Shown: positions 1-8,136 of the stretch, one piece after another
Layout of the letters: the number at the start of each line of letters is the position of its first letter
Position numbering within the stretch: the first letter of the stretch is position 1
From: CAVTYH01 sp963738835
GTDB lineage: Bacteria > Planctomycetota > Planctomycetia > Pirellulales > JADZDJ01
NCBI GenBank assembly: GCA_963738835.1
Contig: CAVTYH010000007.1
Span: forward strand, 124,001 to 188,000
DNA length: 64,000 bases
Direction of reading: 5' to 3'
Notes under the pieces: generated by a model
What the model saw: only the letters and a program-made list of their open reading frames with translations
The model's database searches: none
What the model was told of the DNA's origin: nothing
Made by a program: the position numbers and the translations under genes

Positions 1-30
1 ACCGCGCGGAACGCCCCGCGCGTCGGGGAG

Positions 31-175
31 CTTTTCAAAAAGTGATGCTTTCTCATTTTTCGCAATTTCTCAATTTACGGTTTTCGTATTTCGGATTTTT
101 CAAAAACTGACACTTTCTCGTTTTCATCAATTTCTGAATTTCTGGTTTTCGTATTTCGCTTTTTCAAAAATGAAA
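31..175. repeat. Imperfect tandem repeat, about 65-bp period
   Basis: CAAAAA following a T-run recurs at 36, 101 and 165, each copy continuing with a TTTCTC...CAATTTCT segment and TTTTCGTATTTCG. This gives two copies and the start of a third. AT-rich tandem repeats near a replication-type ATPase can be origin iterons, but nothing here proves that. Confidence 0.7.
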
Positions 176-737
176 AATCCCGTGAAGCTGACGTGCATGG
201 GCCGTTGCCCTGCCGTGCATGATTCTTTGCTTGTGGTAAGGCGACGGTATTTTTCAGCAGGCTTGCAAAACCCCTTGGCGGCCACAGAGTGCTGGAGTGT
301 GAAAAAAACCCCTTATAGGGGTTTTTTCACACACACACTCCACCCAGCATTGCAAAGAGGATGTGTCGCGACATTTCGATGCGCCGTCACACAGAACATT
401 GCGCACGCTTTTCAAACTCGCATCACACGTGTGTGTGATGGAAATAAATCCTTCGTAGATAAACTTGACCGTCCGTGTTGCTCGAATCAAAGTAGGCTTA
501 GTGAGTAGCCGTGCCGGCTTAGTAGGAAAGCCGGTTCCCTTTATTCTGTGGGGATTCTTGTCGGCCGCTCACTGCTATGGGCAGGCCCGTGGTCCGTTGG
601 TCCAGCATTCGTTGACCTTTGGTCCGACTGCCTGCGCGAGACGCCTTTTTCCAGTGAGGAAACTATTTTGTCAACATTTCGATTTTGTTACTCCGTAAAA
701 TGCGCAGTTTGCCGCTCCAACTCTGAGGAAGGGGCAA
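176..737. other. Non-coding stretch of the mobile element
   Basis: No open frame here resembles a protein. Apart from the hairpin at 297-332 it holds an 8-bp dyad, CATCACAC/GTGTGATG at 421-428 and 433-440, that could be an operator. The next gene at 738 has a purine-rich Shine-Dalgarno just upstream, so its promoter should lie in this stretch. Confidence 0.4.
297..332. terminator. Strong hairpin GTGTGAAAAAAACCCC/GGGGTTTTTTCACAC
   Basis: Near-perfect inverted repeat with 15-16-base arms around a 5-base TTATA loop; weaker pairing (GCTGG...CCAGC) extends it to about 291-348. It has A and T runs on both sides of the stem, so it could terminate in either direction or act as an origin/regulatory hairpin. 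Confidence 0.5.
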
Positions 738-1310
738 ATGCTTTTTGTTAATCCTATCCTCGCGTCGGCCGGTTTAGATCGTGGCCCACGGTCTAGGTTC
801 GATCCGTTGTTCTGGGCCAAACCCCGGCTGCAATGCTTTGGCTATGCCGAAACTGAGGATGAAATCCTATTGGCCCGGCTAAGGGCCAACGATCCGACAG
901 CACGGGAAGCGATTAGGTACAAATTCATGTACTTGGCTGAAACTGCCGGTACTAAAAAGTGCAAGCCCGTGCGGTTGGCAAACGACATCCAAGCCGCTCC
1001 GAATCTCGGGATTGCGGTCGTCAGATTGTTGGAAGCCATCGACCGTTGCAAAACCAACAAAGTGCAAGGCGGATGGCTGAAAGCGTACCTAGCGAAGTCG
1101 GTTAAGCATATGCGCGGCGAAGCGGCCCGCACCGATAAAGGCATCGTCAAGGTTCCGCTCCGGCAACACGCTCGGCAGGCGCAAAAGTTTCAAGAGGGCA
1201 AAACATCAATCAGTCATTTGCCGCAAACAATCACGGGCGCTTATGACTTAGACACATTTAACGGCGAAGATATTGAAGTACCGGAGCACCATTCGCGCGG
1301 TGGCTCATGA
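738..1310 (+). CDS. Sigma-70 region-2-like protein of the mobile element
   Basis: A 190-aa protein. Residues about 45-145 look like region 2 of a sigma-70 factor: a DPTAREAI segment, then an LGIAVVRLLEAIDR helix resembling the core-binding helix, then GGWLKAYLAKSVKHMRGEAA, an amphipathic helix in the position of the -10 recognition helix, followed by a basic stretch. No region 4 is visible, so promoter recognition would be incomplete; it may instead be a phage regulator derived from a sigma factor. A GAGGAAGGGG Shine-Dalgarno precedes the ATG. The stop overlaps the next start, so the two genes are probably co-translated. The family assignment rests on pattern alone. Confidence 0.5.
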   Translation: MLFVNPILASAGLDRGPRSRFDPLFWAKPRLQCFGYAETEDEILLARLRANDPTAREAIRYKFMYLAETAGTKKCKPVRLANDIQAAPNLGIAVVRLLEAIDRCKTNKVQGGWLKAYLAKSVKHMRGEAARTDKGIVKVPLRQHARQAQKFQEGKTSISHLPQTITGAYDLDTFNGEDIEVPEHHSRGGS

Positions 1311-1738
1311 TGCCGAAATCAAAGATCAAAGCGTGCTCTTGCGGCGGTCGAATCGCACGACGCCCCGCCGGGCAAGGCAGGCGCAAAACGCCAACGGCCA
1401 GATTTACACGCGAACTGCGCAGCCGTGGTAGGACGGATACCGCGCTAGATACGCTTTTGAAAGAATTCATAGTCGAGGAACGGCCGCCGTTTGACCCGCG
1501 TTCCATTCCGGGCATTCAAGCATTCAATCGTTTGTTTGAACCGATGCGGGGCCGGTACTTCAACGGCCGATTCACCCGTGACCATGCCATCGAAGTCAAA
1601 GTGAGAATTGAGCATTTTGAATCGGCAGAACAAATCGTGAACGAAATGGGTTTGCCGACTGATTTCACAGCGTTAATTCAGCGGCAAATCGACATTGAAC
1701 GCAAACCACTAAACAAGGCAATCCAAGATCAAGCATGA
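1307..1738 (+). CDS. Hypothetical protein, translationally coupled to the sigma-like gene
   Basis: A 143-aa basic protein that I do not recognise. It begins with a CSCGGR motif and an Arg/Lys-rich stretch (residues 5-45), followed by a mixed alpha/beta-looking part. Its ATG overlaps the stop of the upstream gene (ATGA-type), which argues that it is real and made together with the sigma-like protein. A terminator-like hairpin follows about 45 bases after the stop, closing this two-gene unit. A small DNA-binding or accessory role would fit the composition, but that is a guess. Confidence 0.55.
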   Translation: MMPKSKIKACSCGGRIARRPAGQGRRKTPTARFTRELRSRGRTDTALDTLLKEFIVEERPPFDPRSIPGIQAFNRLFEPMRGRYFNGRFTRDHAIEVKVRIEHFESAEQIVNEMGLPTDFTALIQRQIDIERKPLNKAIQDQA

Positions 1739-1782
1739 CGATCAAATGGATTTTGAGCTTGGCTTAGAAACTACGTAGCACG

Positions 1783-1825
1783 CCGGGGCGGTGGGAATGC
1801 TCACGCCTGCCGCCCCGGTATCTTT
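1783..1825 (+). terminator. Hairpin CCGGGGCGG/CCGCCCCGG with T-run
   Basis: Nine-base GC-rich arms at 1783-1791 and 1810-1818 followed by TATCTTTT. It lies after the 738-1738 gene pair and fits an intrinsic terminator. Confidence 0.6.
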
Positions 1826-1890
1826 TCAAAATGTGAGCACGTGAGAAATTGAGCAATGTTGTTACTCTGTTTGGCTAGACCGCGGTTGCA

Positions 1891-2908
1891 ATGCTTCGGG
1901 CTGCCTGGCGACTCCCCGGTGAACATCTAAAGCCCCGACTGCCGATGGTGTCCCGGCACGATTTGTGTGCCGAAAACCTTCCGACGCTTGAAACCAGGAT
2001 TGTCGGTCTACTTTCGGCAAAAAGACACTGCCGGAATAATGGGCGGAACGAAATCTCGAAAAACATGGCTTGCCGCCGACCTAGCCGTGTGCGCCGCGAG
2101 TGGCCAGCGGTGGTTAAATTTCGAGATACCGAAACCGTGCCGAGTTTTAGTTGTCGATAACGAACTTAAACCGCAAGACCTTCGGTTTAGGTACACGGAA
2201 ATCTGCCGCTGTCGCCGACTGAACTTGAACGAACTGCCGATCACGTTTCTCCCCTTGCGGGAAGTCTGATGGATTTAGGGACACTGGGCATCCGACTTGC
2301 CAGCGAAGCCCGTGACAAATTTGATCTCATTATTTTGGACAGCTTATACAAGCTGGCGCCGCCAAAGTGCGAGGAAAACTCGAATAGTGATATGACCCAG
2401 CTTTTGCTTGGCGTGGATCGGATGGCGCAAATTCACGATGCGGCCGTTGTGTTCATCCATCATCAAAGCAAAGGCCGCCAAGACAATAAAAAGGTGACCG
2501 ATGTTGGCAGCGGGGCCGGGGCAATCAGCCGAAGTAGCGACGTGCATTTCGTCCTTGCGCGAACACGCCAGCGGTAACGGTAAAGTAGTGGCCAGCATCG
2601 TAGCGCGGTCGCAACCGCCTATCGACGATTACACGTTGCAATGGCAGTACCCCATTTTCGTTGTCGCGGACGATGATTGCGCTCTCGGCACTGGCACGCG
2701 GAAACAAATCACTGTTGAACAACTTTGCGACGAACTCACTGAGGAAACAGAGTTGGCAATCTTCGTGCAGCGCGTTTGGGAAAAATATCAGTGCCCACGC
2801 GACCACATTAAAGAGCGATTGAAAGCGGCGATTGAATCCGGGGAAATCATCAAACTTCCCCGCAAAAGCACTGAAAAACAACGACTCCAACGAAAAGGGC
2901 AACAATGA
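1891..2908 (+). pseudogene. RepA/AAA_25-type ATPase, broken by three frame changes
   Basis: Read across frames this is one RecA-like ATPase of the RepA/AAA_25 type, as used by plasmid and phage replication helicases. Visible parts: a Walker A-like GGTKSRKTW, then DLAVCAASG, a VLVVDNEL strand, a Walker B DLIILDSLYKL, VVFIHHQSKG and a VGSGAGAISRSSDVHF sensor region, then a helical C-terminus. Frame changes lie near 2030 (an A5 run), 2262 (adding one G restores LRGSLMDLG) and 2555 (removing one T restores FVLREHASG). Each is fixed by a single homopolymer base, so sequencing error is as likely as decay. The true start is uncertain: 1891 is the first ATG of the N-terminal frame, and an internal GTG at 1967 is the alternative. 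Confidence 0.7.
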
Positions 2909-3236
2909 AAACGTATCGAATGAATCCCGAAGCAAGGCAGGAACTTTTCTTCACGTGGCTGATTACTGCCGCGCTTGATTCGACAGCGATGATATTGCGG
3001 ATGCGATGTTGGACATGGCCGAATTGTATTTGGCCGGTTTCGCGCATATGTGCGGCATCGACATTGACGAATTGACGAGTTTCGTAATGCAACGGCTGCA
3101 ATGCGAAACGCGGCTGTTACAGCAGCGCTTGCAGATCAGAACTTTGGCACGCGAAGCAAGGGCCGCGCTACCGGTCGACGCATCGCCCGAATTGAAAACG
3201 CGCTCGAAATATTGTTGGCTGCGTAGCCGATCGGTG
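2905..3236 (+). pseudogene. Small hypothetical gene downstream of the ATPase, frames unresolved
   Basis: An ATG overlaps the ATPase stop and opens MKTYRMNPEARQELFFTW. The plausible continuation changes frame near 2985 to read DIADAMLDMAELYLAGFAHM and possibly again near 3085 to end in RIARIENALEILLAA at 3236. No function is recognisable. Helical, acidic then basic composition and the coupling to the ATPase support a real gene of about 110 aa; the exact reading is not certain. Confidence 0.35.
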
Positions 3237-3372
3237 GCCGTGTCTGTACCGCACGGCTGCCACTTTTGTACGACGATCGCTCGTCGCAAGTCTTGGTTGC
3301 GACCGTGCCGATCGCGCCCGGCGTCCATGAGCGCCGGGCGTTTTCAAATCACTTTTCTTAGCGAGGTTCGTT

Positions 3373-3573
3373 ATGAATCTGTTTCGTTATTTCACGTCGG
3401 TGCGCGATAACGCCGGCTGGAAGATCAACATCTTAATTCCAAGCTGGCGATTGCAGTTGCGATATTTGCACGAGGCCGCGTTGACCGGCATTGCGTGGGC
3501 CACGACTTTGGCGATTATCACGGCGGCCGTTGCATCAACAGCACTTTTAACTTGGAGATTACTGCGACCATGA
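3373..3573 (+). CDS. Small membrane protein of the mobile element
   Basis: A 66-aa protein with one clear hydrophobic helix at about residues 36-60 (ALTGIAWATTLAIITAAVAS), a basic N-terminal half and an Arg-rich end. Its stop overlaps the next ATG (ATGA), so the two are coupled. Small single-span proteins in phage-like modules include holins and superinfection factors, but no motif allows a choice. Confidence 0.5.
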   Translation: MNLFRYFTSVRDNAGWKINILIPSWRLQLRYLHEAALTGIAWATTLAIITAAVASTALLTWRLLRP

Positions 3574-3785
3574 TCGAGTTGTTGCTACAGAGCGGCTATC
3601 GCGGCCCCATGCCGCGCGAAAATTGGTCGGCGTTTTGGGCCGCATTGCAAGAATTCGCCAAGTGCCGGGGCCAGAGCTACAGCCGGGAAGGCGATGCGAA
3701 AATCGAATGCGCGCGGGCGGGATTGCTCGATCCGCTAATCGGTACAGTAGCGGCGCATTGCGCCGCTGAAATGGCAGGCAACTAA
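3570..3785 (+). CDS. Small hypothetical protein coupled to the membrane protein
   Basis: A 71-aa soluble-looking protein starting MIELLLQSGYRG, whose ATG overlaps the preceding stop. It contains two cysteines and a short charged middle. I recognise no family. Support comes from the overlap, the lack of a competing frame, and the spacing to the next gene, whose AAGGA ribosome site begins just after this stop. Confidence 0.45.
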   Translation: MIELLLQSGYRGPMPRENWSAFWAALQEFAKCRGQSYSREGDAKIECARAGLLDPLIGTVAAHCAAEMAGN

Positions 3786-3810
3786 TTCAACTTCACACAA
3801 GGAAAACAGA

Positions 3811-4119
3811 ATGCGAAATATCGAAACGTCAGTCAGTGAATTCAAAGTAGGTCGCGCCGTTATAGATGTTACGCCATCATCGCTCAGCGTGGGCAGCGGT
3901 GAGGATCGGTTCCACCAAGGCATTACGCTGAAAAGTGATGCCGACAACGATGGCACGATTTACATCGGCTGCAAAGTACATGCGAATGATGCCGAAGTGA
4001 GCAGCAGCAATTATCCGCTGGACCCCGGCGAATCCGTCACGCTGCAAGTCGATGCGATCGCAAAGGTTCGCTGTGTGGCCACTGAAGCCGGTCAAGTTCT
4101 GCATTGGTCCGGTTCTTGA
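3811..4119 (+). CDS. Virion/decoration-like small protein
   Basis: A 102-aa beta-rich protein. The pattern 'QGITLKSDADNDGTIYIG ... YPLDPGESVTLQVD ... VRCVATEAGQVLHW' resembles small phage proteins in which a field-like beta unit ends in a 'PGESV-L-VD-L-KV-V-A--GQ' signature, seen in tail or capsid-associated proteins. This supports a phage origin for the element. A good Shine-Dalgarno (AAGGA, 8 bases before the ATG) decides the start. Structural assignment is from pattern memory, not alignment. Confidence 0.5.
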   Translation: MRNIETSVSEFKVGRAVIDVTPSSLSVGSGEDRFHQGITLKSDADNDGTIYIGCKVHANDAEVSSSNYPLDPGESVTLQVDAIAKVRCVATEAGQVLHWSGS

Positions 4120-4223
4120 TACATCGTCCGCAAGCGGTGTCGGCGAGGGAGAAACAAAACTAAGCGGCCATCCTATCCGAGCCGCCTTTCAATCGGATAG
4201 TCACTTTTCGGAGCAAGAGAAAA

Positions 4224-4474
4224 ATGGCGTCCACCAACATTTCCAAAATCTTGAGCGTCGTCGGTTCTTCTGGCAGGAATGACGACACGGAATACCAACT
4301 GCTGGTATTAGCAAATGATCTTAGCACCGGCGGCGATGCTTCCGGCGGCGTACTGGATTCCGTGATGGCAAGATTCAATGCAATCGAGGGATCGAGTTTG
4401 CATCGTCGCTTGCGTCAATACTTGCGCAGTTCGAGAGCAAGCTCGGGCCGATCACCAAACCGGCCAACGGCTAG
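4224..4474 (+). pseudogene. Small hypothetical protein, one frame change near 4395
   Basis: Starts MASTNISKILSVVGSS after a GGAG ribosome site. The original C-terminus seems to be FASSLASILAQFESKLGP, reached by a frame change near 4395, ending with TAG at 4472-4474, about 83 aa. No domain recognised. It sits between the virion-like protein and a coiled-coil protein, so a structural or assembly role is possible. Confidence 0.4.
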
Positions 4475-4523
4475 TCGTGGTCAATTTACCATCCATTCAC
4501 CATTCAACCCCACGGGGCAAAAC

Positions 4524-4899
4524 ATGAAAACCGATGAATCCAAACTCCCAACAAACGAAATCGAGTTGCAAGCCTTGCTGTTGAAAAGAGCGCGATGTTG
4601 CAACTACATCCGTCACGGCAGCATTAACGCAGAAACACGAGGATGAAAAGTCTGCGTTAGAAAAGTCGTGGCAGGAAAAGCTGGACACCTACGTGTTTCA
4701 ATCCAGTTCACAAATCGACGAGCTTAGCAAAGCTCTGAAATCCAAAAGCGATTTACTCGATCGTGTCAACGCTTGCCGTGACGGCAAGATCGACATGACC
4801 GCACCGGAAATGAAGTCGCCGCGACGGCTCCATAAACATGGAAAAGTACGTAGCACTGAAGTCTACGGCCGAGGGTCGCAAACAGCTTGGTTTAAGTAA
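4524..4899 (+). pseudogene. Coiled-coil-like hypothetical protein, one frame change near 4596
   Basis: Starts MKTDESKLPTNEIELQ. Switching frame near 4596 gives DVATTSVTAALTQKHEDEKS followed by charged heptads (LEKSWQEKLDTY, IDELSKALKSKSDLLDRVN), a likely coiled coil in the middle of a roughly 125-aa protein. This resembles phage scaffolding or head-associated helical proteins in shape only; no family is recognised. Confidence 0.4.
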
Positions 4900-4917
4900 G
4901 TAAAACTCCAAAGGTGG

Positions 4918-4962
4918 CCGGCGCTAGTCGTTCTGTCACTCCTATTGGTGGCTAGCGCCGGT
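4918..4962. terminator. Hairpin CCGGCGCTAG/CTAGCGCCGG
   Basis: Ten-base perfect arms at 4918-4927 and 4953-4962 with a 25-base loop, located after the coiled-coil gene. Could be a terminator or a structured regulatory site. Confidence 0.45.
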
Positions 4963-4998
4963 TGATATTCAGCGCCCACCGAAAGCGATATTTCGGGA

Positions 4999-5021
4999 GC
5001 GGGGCAGCCGGCTGCCCCGCT
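4999..5021 (+). terminator. Palindrome GCGGGGCAGCCGGCTGCCCC
   Basis: Self-complementary GC-rich stem, followed by CTATTTCAAACTTTC. A second terminator-like structure only about 40 bases after the previous hairpin. Confidence 0.5.
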
Positions 5022-5103
5022 ATTTCAAACTTTCTTCGCTCGCCTGCGCGGCGGTCGGTCTCGCAATTTCCGGGCTGCCGCGCGGCATTTTTCAGGAATA
5101 AGA

Positions 5104-5606
5104 ATGAGCAACGAACTAGCACCGATCAACCCGCCCGACACGTACCGGCTTTCCGATCCTGTGCCAAGCCACGCTCAATAAGCTGCGCGACAAGGTATTG
5201 GCAGAGGGGCGCGTTACCTTGGGTGACGAGTACCTAGCGCCTCAAACTGATAACCGCTGAGGCGCTTGAAAGTAAGTCGCCAGCAATCGCAATCAAGAGC
5301 ATTCGGGCCATCAATGAAATTCTACAGCAAATCGAATTCGCCCGAATCGCATCTAGCGAAACGCTCGCACGCCCCGCGCTTCAGGATTGCGGCGAAACGG
5401 TTTGCAAAATTGCCCGCGACGTGATTTTCAATCTGCCGATTGCTGAGGTTGCCAAGGCCGAAGCGGTCGAGGAACTCGGCCTACGCATTTTCGCGGCAAT
5501 TTCAAACGCCACGAACACGAAAGAGGCGGTCAGAAAAATTGCTGAATCGCGCGGTCTGAATTACGGGCCGAATGATGGCACGCTCGAAAGGATTTTCCCC
5601 GATTGA
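5104..5606 (+). pseudogene. Hypothetical helical protein before the excisionase, two frame changes
   Basis: ATG at 5104 opens MSNELAPINPPDTYRLSD. Frame changes near 5155 and 5240 reconnect TLNKLRDKVLAEGRVTLGDE and KLITAEALESKSPAIAIKS to a C-terminal part ending GLNYGPNDGTLERIFPD at 5606. The restored protein is about 165 aa, almost all helical and without a recognised domain. Its position directly before excisionase and integrase suggests a replication or packaging helper, but the sequence gives no proof. Confidence 0.4.
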
Positions 5607-5667
5607 CTCTGGCCGCCGTGCGGCGGTTAGTACCTTGGCCGGTCTGCCGTCGCACGGTTTTGAAATT

Positions 5668-5952
5668 ATGACAGTAAAGCAACTGTACAAATCGCACTTT
5701 GACGAAACTGGCGACGTGTCCGCGGCGGCAATGCTGACGCTGGCGGAACTGCTAGACAAAGAATCCCCCGGCGGCCCGGAATCGTCATTGCTCACGATTC
5801 AGCAAGTAGCCGCCCTCTTTCAAGTAAATATGCGGACGATTCGTCGTCGGGTAAGCGACGGTACGTTTCCAAAGCCCGTTAAAATTGGCCGCTCACTTCG
5901 TTGGAATCGTGCCGACCTGGAATTAGACTTAAATCATGGCAAGCATTTATAA
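5668..5952 (+). CDS. Excisionase-like helix-turn-helix protein
   Basis: A 94-aa protein with an AlpA/excisionase-type winged HTH in its second half: LTIQQVAALFQVNMRTIRRR, then VSDGTFPKPVKIGRSLRW and a short RADLE helix. In this family the protein binds near an att site and directs the integrase towards excision, or represses the element. The ATG at 5668 is preferred over an upstream in-frame ATG at 5572 because the latter overlaps the previous gene. The 3' end overlaps the integrase start by 17 bases, a coupling typical of xis-int pairs. Confidence 0.7.
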   Translation: MTVKQLYKSHFDETGDVSAAAMLTLAELLDKESPGGPESSLLTIQQVAALFQVNMRTIRRRVSDGTFPKPVKIGRSLRWNRADLELDLNHGKHL

Positions 5953-7051
5953 GCGCGGCAAAAAATGGTACTGCCAATACAAGGATGAAAACGGCAACTG
6001 GAAAGTCGAAGTCGGCTACAGCGAAAAATCTCTATCGCTGAAAAAAGCCAATGAATTGGAGTTTGAAGCCGAGCAGCGGCGGCGTAACTGGGGCGATGCG
6101 TTCGCCGAAAGCAAAGCGATTGCCCTAGACGATCATCTAGCCGCTTTCGAGCGGTCGCTTGCCCGTCGATCATCCGACTACGTGCTACGGACGATTGAGA
6201 AAATCAAATCGTTTGGCTTTAGCAGCATCGACGAATTGAATTCGGCCACTGCTACCGATACCGTAAACAAAAAGCTGACCACGCTGGGGGCATCAACCGC
6301 CAATCATTATCTGACGGCGGTGAAATCGTTTTGCCGATGGCTTATCGCAAATGGCCGGATGCCTAAGTCGCCCATAATGGCCATCAAGAAAATTGAAGTG
6401 CCAGAGCAAGCGCCCGAAGATGGCCGCCGGGCCGCAACCGACAAGGAAATCAAACGGCTGCTAAAGTCGATCAAAGGCGAATCCTACGGCCTGACCGCAG
6501 TGCAACGGTACTATCTGTATCAAACCGCCCTGAACACGGGCTTTCGATGCCAAGAACTGGCGTCGTTACTTCCCGGCGATTTTCGCCTTACTGGCCATAA
6601 ACCGGAAATCCGGGTGAAGGCGACAAACACGAAAAACAAAAAGGCAGCTAATCAGCCCGTGAATCCCGTGTTTGCCAACATGCTCACGGGCTGGGTCCGC
6701 GGCCACGAAATGCCCACTAAGCGGGTTTGGCCGGGGGCGTGGTATCGCCGGGCCGCCGAAATGCTGCAAGCGGACCTAAAGGCCGCCAAGGTAGAAATCG
6801 AAACGGCGGACGGCTTTTTAGACTTCCACGCTTTGCGGACCACGTACATTACGAATCTTGTCCGGGCAGGGCTGTACCCCAAGACGGTTCAAACACTCGC
6901 CCGCCATTCCACGATGGAATTGACCATGAAGGTTTACGCCAAGCTGGGCATCGACGCCATCGCTTGTAGTATGGGTGTAGTAAAACCAGTGTCCGTTCCT
7001 GTCCCTTCGAGTACATCTAGTGTCCGTCGAACACGTTCAAAAACCGCGTGA
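5936..7051 (+). CDS. Tyrosine recombinase/integrase
   Basis: A 371-aa phage-type integrase. The N-terminus (SIYKRGKKWYCQYKDENG) is the AP2-like arm-binding part, residues about 65-150 the SAM-like core-binding part, and residues 165-345 the catalytic domain. Catalytic residues: Arg204 in TGFRCQEL, His298-x-x-Arg301 in FHALRTTY, His324 in LARHSTM and the nucleophile Tyr334 in MKVYAKL. Length and residue order are complete, and it is one of few intact genes in the element. It ends 18 bases from the tRNA-Leu 3' end, which should be its attachment site. Confidence 0.93.
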   Translation: MASIYKRGKKWYCQYKDENGNWKVEVGYSEKSLSLKKANELEFEAEQRRRNWGDAFAESKAIALDDHLAAFERSLARRSSDYVLRTIEKIKSFGFSSIDELNSATATDTVNKKLTTLGASTANHYLTAVKSFCRWLIANGRMPKSPIMAIKKIEVPEQAPEDGRRAATDKEIKRLLKSIKGESYGLTAVQRYYLYQTALNTGFRCQELASLLPGDFRLTGHKPEIRVKATNTKNKKAANQPVNPVFANMLTGWVRGHEMPTKRVWPGAWYRRAAEMLQADLKAAKVEIETADGFLDFHALRTTYITNLVRAGLYPKTVQTLARHSTMELTMKVYAKLGIDAIACSMGVVKPVSVPVPSSTSSVRRTRSKTA

Positions 7052-7068
7052 TTCTCCGAACAAAACAA

Positions 7069-7154
7069 TGGCCGAGGCGGGACTCGAACCCGCACGTCCG
7101 TAACCGGACAAAGGATTTTAAGTCCTTTGCGTCTGCCGATTCCGCCACTCGGCC
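7069..7154 (-). tRNA. tRNA-Leu (anticodon UAA)
   Basis: An 86-nt class II tRNA. Acceptor GGCCGAG pairs with CTCGGCC, discriminator A at 7069, no encoded CCA. The anticodon loop CUUAAAA is closed by AAAGGA/UCCUUU, giving UAA. The T-arm contains GGUUCGAGUCCC, and a long variable arm typical of leucine tRNA is present. The integrase gene faces its 3' end. Confidence 0.95.
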
Positions 7155-7347
7155 CGAGGCAGATTTTGTGGTGCTTGGGTCACACGGCTTTTCATTCACG
7201 TGACGGTGGGCACCATCTTAAGGTTCGCCGGGCATTTGGGAAATGCGTGCTTTCCGCAACTCTTCCCGTTGTGCTCGTTGTGCTCGTTGTGCCGGCGTGG
7301 TTCAGTTCCGATCAACCACCACGACACGACGAGCATCACGCCGTCGG

Positions 7348-7986
7348 CTAGGCCATCTTGCCGGCCGATTTTTCTTCCGCGCTCTTTGGCACGAAATCGA
7401 ACTTGTAGCCATTGCCCAGTTGGTTGCGCGTCAGGTGGATGATTTCTTGCACGTGGCCGTGAAAGTGGGTCAGGCACTTGAACAGGGCCGCGGTGGCGTT
7501 GACGTCGTGACCTTGGATGTGGCGGGTAGCCAGGAGCGGATTTTGAACGGTTGTTGAGGCATCCCCCTCACCCTGCCCTCTCCCGCCGGGGGAGAGGGTT
7601 TTATTTGTGACACCCTCACCCCGGCCCGCTCCTACAGGGCGAGGGAGTCGGGCCAGGACGGCGTCGGCGTCGGAGATCGTGGCTTTCAGCGTCGCCAGAA
7701 TTTCGGACTTGGGGCGGCCAGAGCGGTCGGAGAATTCCAGCGGGCGGTTGCGGTTGTCGAGCGTGCCTCCCAGGTCGGAGACAATGTATTGGCGAATGTT
7801 GCCCGCCAGGTGCAGCATCAGGTTGGCGATGCTGTTCATGGGCGCGTCGGTAATTTCCGGATTGGGCCGCCACCAGATTTGGGCGTCGTTCAGTTGCCCA
7901 ACGCAATGGTCGATCTTTTTCATTCCCTCGGCCAACACCTTACGGGCGGCAGCGACAACGGTTTCGGTCAATTGTTGTTCAGACAT
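7348..7986 (-). CDS. DinB/DUF1572-like protein with repeat-derived insertion
   Basis: A 212-aa protein of the DinB four-helix type: AQIWWRPNPEI, NSIANLMLHLAGNIRQYIVS and, near the end, LFKCLTHFHGHVQEIIHLTR with histidines in the metal-binding positions of the fold. Such proteins are putative thiol- or metal-dependent enzymes of unknown substrate. Residues about 118-145 (VGAGRGEGV...LSPGGRGQGEG) are encoded by two copies of a palindromic repeat and split the domain without breaking the frame. A strong AGGAG precedes the ATG. The gene lies alone between tRNA-Leu and small orphan genes. Confidence 0.75.
   Translation of the reverse strand: MSEQQLTETVVAAARKVLAEGMKKIDHCVGQLNDAQIWWRPNPEITDAPMNSIANLMLHLAGNIRQYIVSDLGGTLDNRNRPLEFSDRSGRPKSEILATLKATISDADAVLARLPRPVGAGRGEGVTNKTLSPGGRGQGEGDASTTVQNPLLATRHIQGHDVNATAALFKCLTHFHGHVQEIIHLTRNQLGNGYKFDFVPKSAEEKSAGKMA
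7562..7650. repeat. Palindromic GGGAGAGGG-family repeat, two copies, inside the DinB-like gene
   Basis: Copies at 7562-7600 and 7611-7650. Consensus seen in this window: CCCTCACCC(C/T)GGCCCTCTCCC, a short loop, then GGGAGAGGG. Other copies: 9088, 10794, 26687, 34430 and 57889. Confidence 0.85.
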
Positions 7987-8081
7987 GAAAATCTCCTCCG
8001 CGTTTGTACGTGATAGAAGCTGAAAAATACTTCAGTGGCTCAATTCGATGCTTGTAAATGATCTTATGTACACTACAATGT

Positions 8082-8118
8082 GGGCTTTGCCTATAAATTC
8101 AGAGTTGTCCGGAAAATC
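8082..8118. repeat. Left copy of a 37-bp imperfect direct repeat
   Basis: Starts GGGCTTTGC, has a TATAAAT-like middle, ends GAAAATC. The partner at 8337-8373 shares start, end and most of the middle; together they bracket the small gene 8137-8313. Confidence 0.65.
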
Positions 8119-8136
8119 GAAAAGCTGTCCGGAAAT

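Larger units (their letters stand above)
1..7069. mobile_element. Right end of an integrated phage- or satellite-like element at tRNA-Leu
   Basis: The stretch carries short, tightly packed plus-strand genes ending in an excisionase-like HTH protein and a tyrosine integrase. The integrase stops 18 bases before the 3' end of a minus-strand tRNA-Leu, the usual arrangement for integration into a tRNA 3' end. Content (sigma-like protein, RepA/AAA_25 ATPase, small virion-like protein) fits a phage or satellite. The left boundary and the second att copy lie outside the window, so size is unknown. Many of its genes are frame-broken, but so are host genes here. Confidence 0.75.

Noticed and set aside
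1..60. Left attachment copy of the tRNA-Leu 3' end
   Set aside because: No stretch matching the tRNA 3' end was found left of the integrase; it must lie outside the window if it exists.
7256..7300. Triplicated GTGCTCGTT as a regulatory array
   Set aside because: Three short units only, no symmetry, and no gene start nearby; likely chance or slippage.
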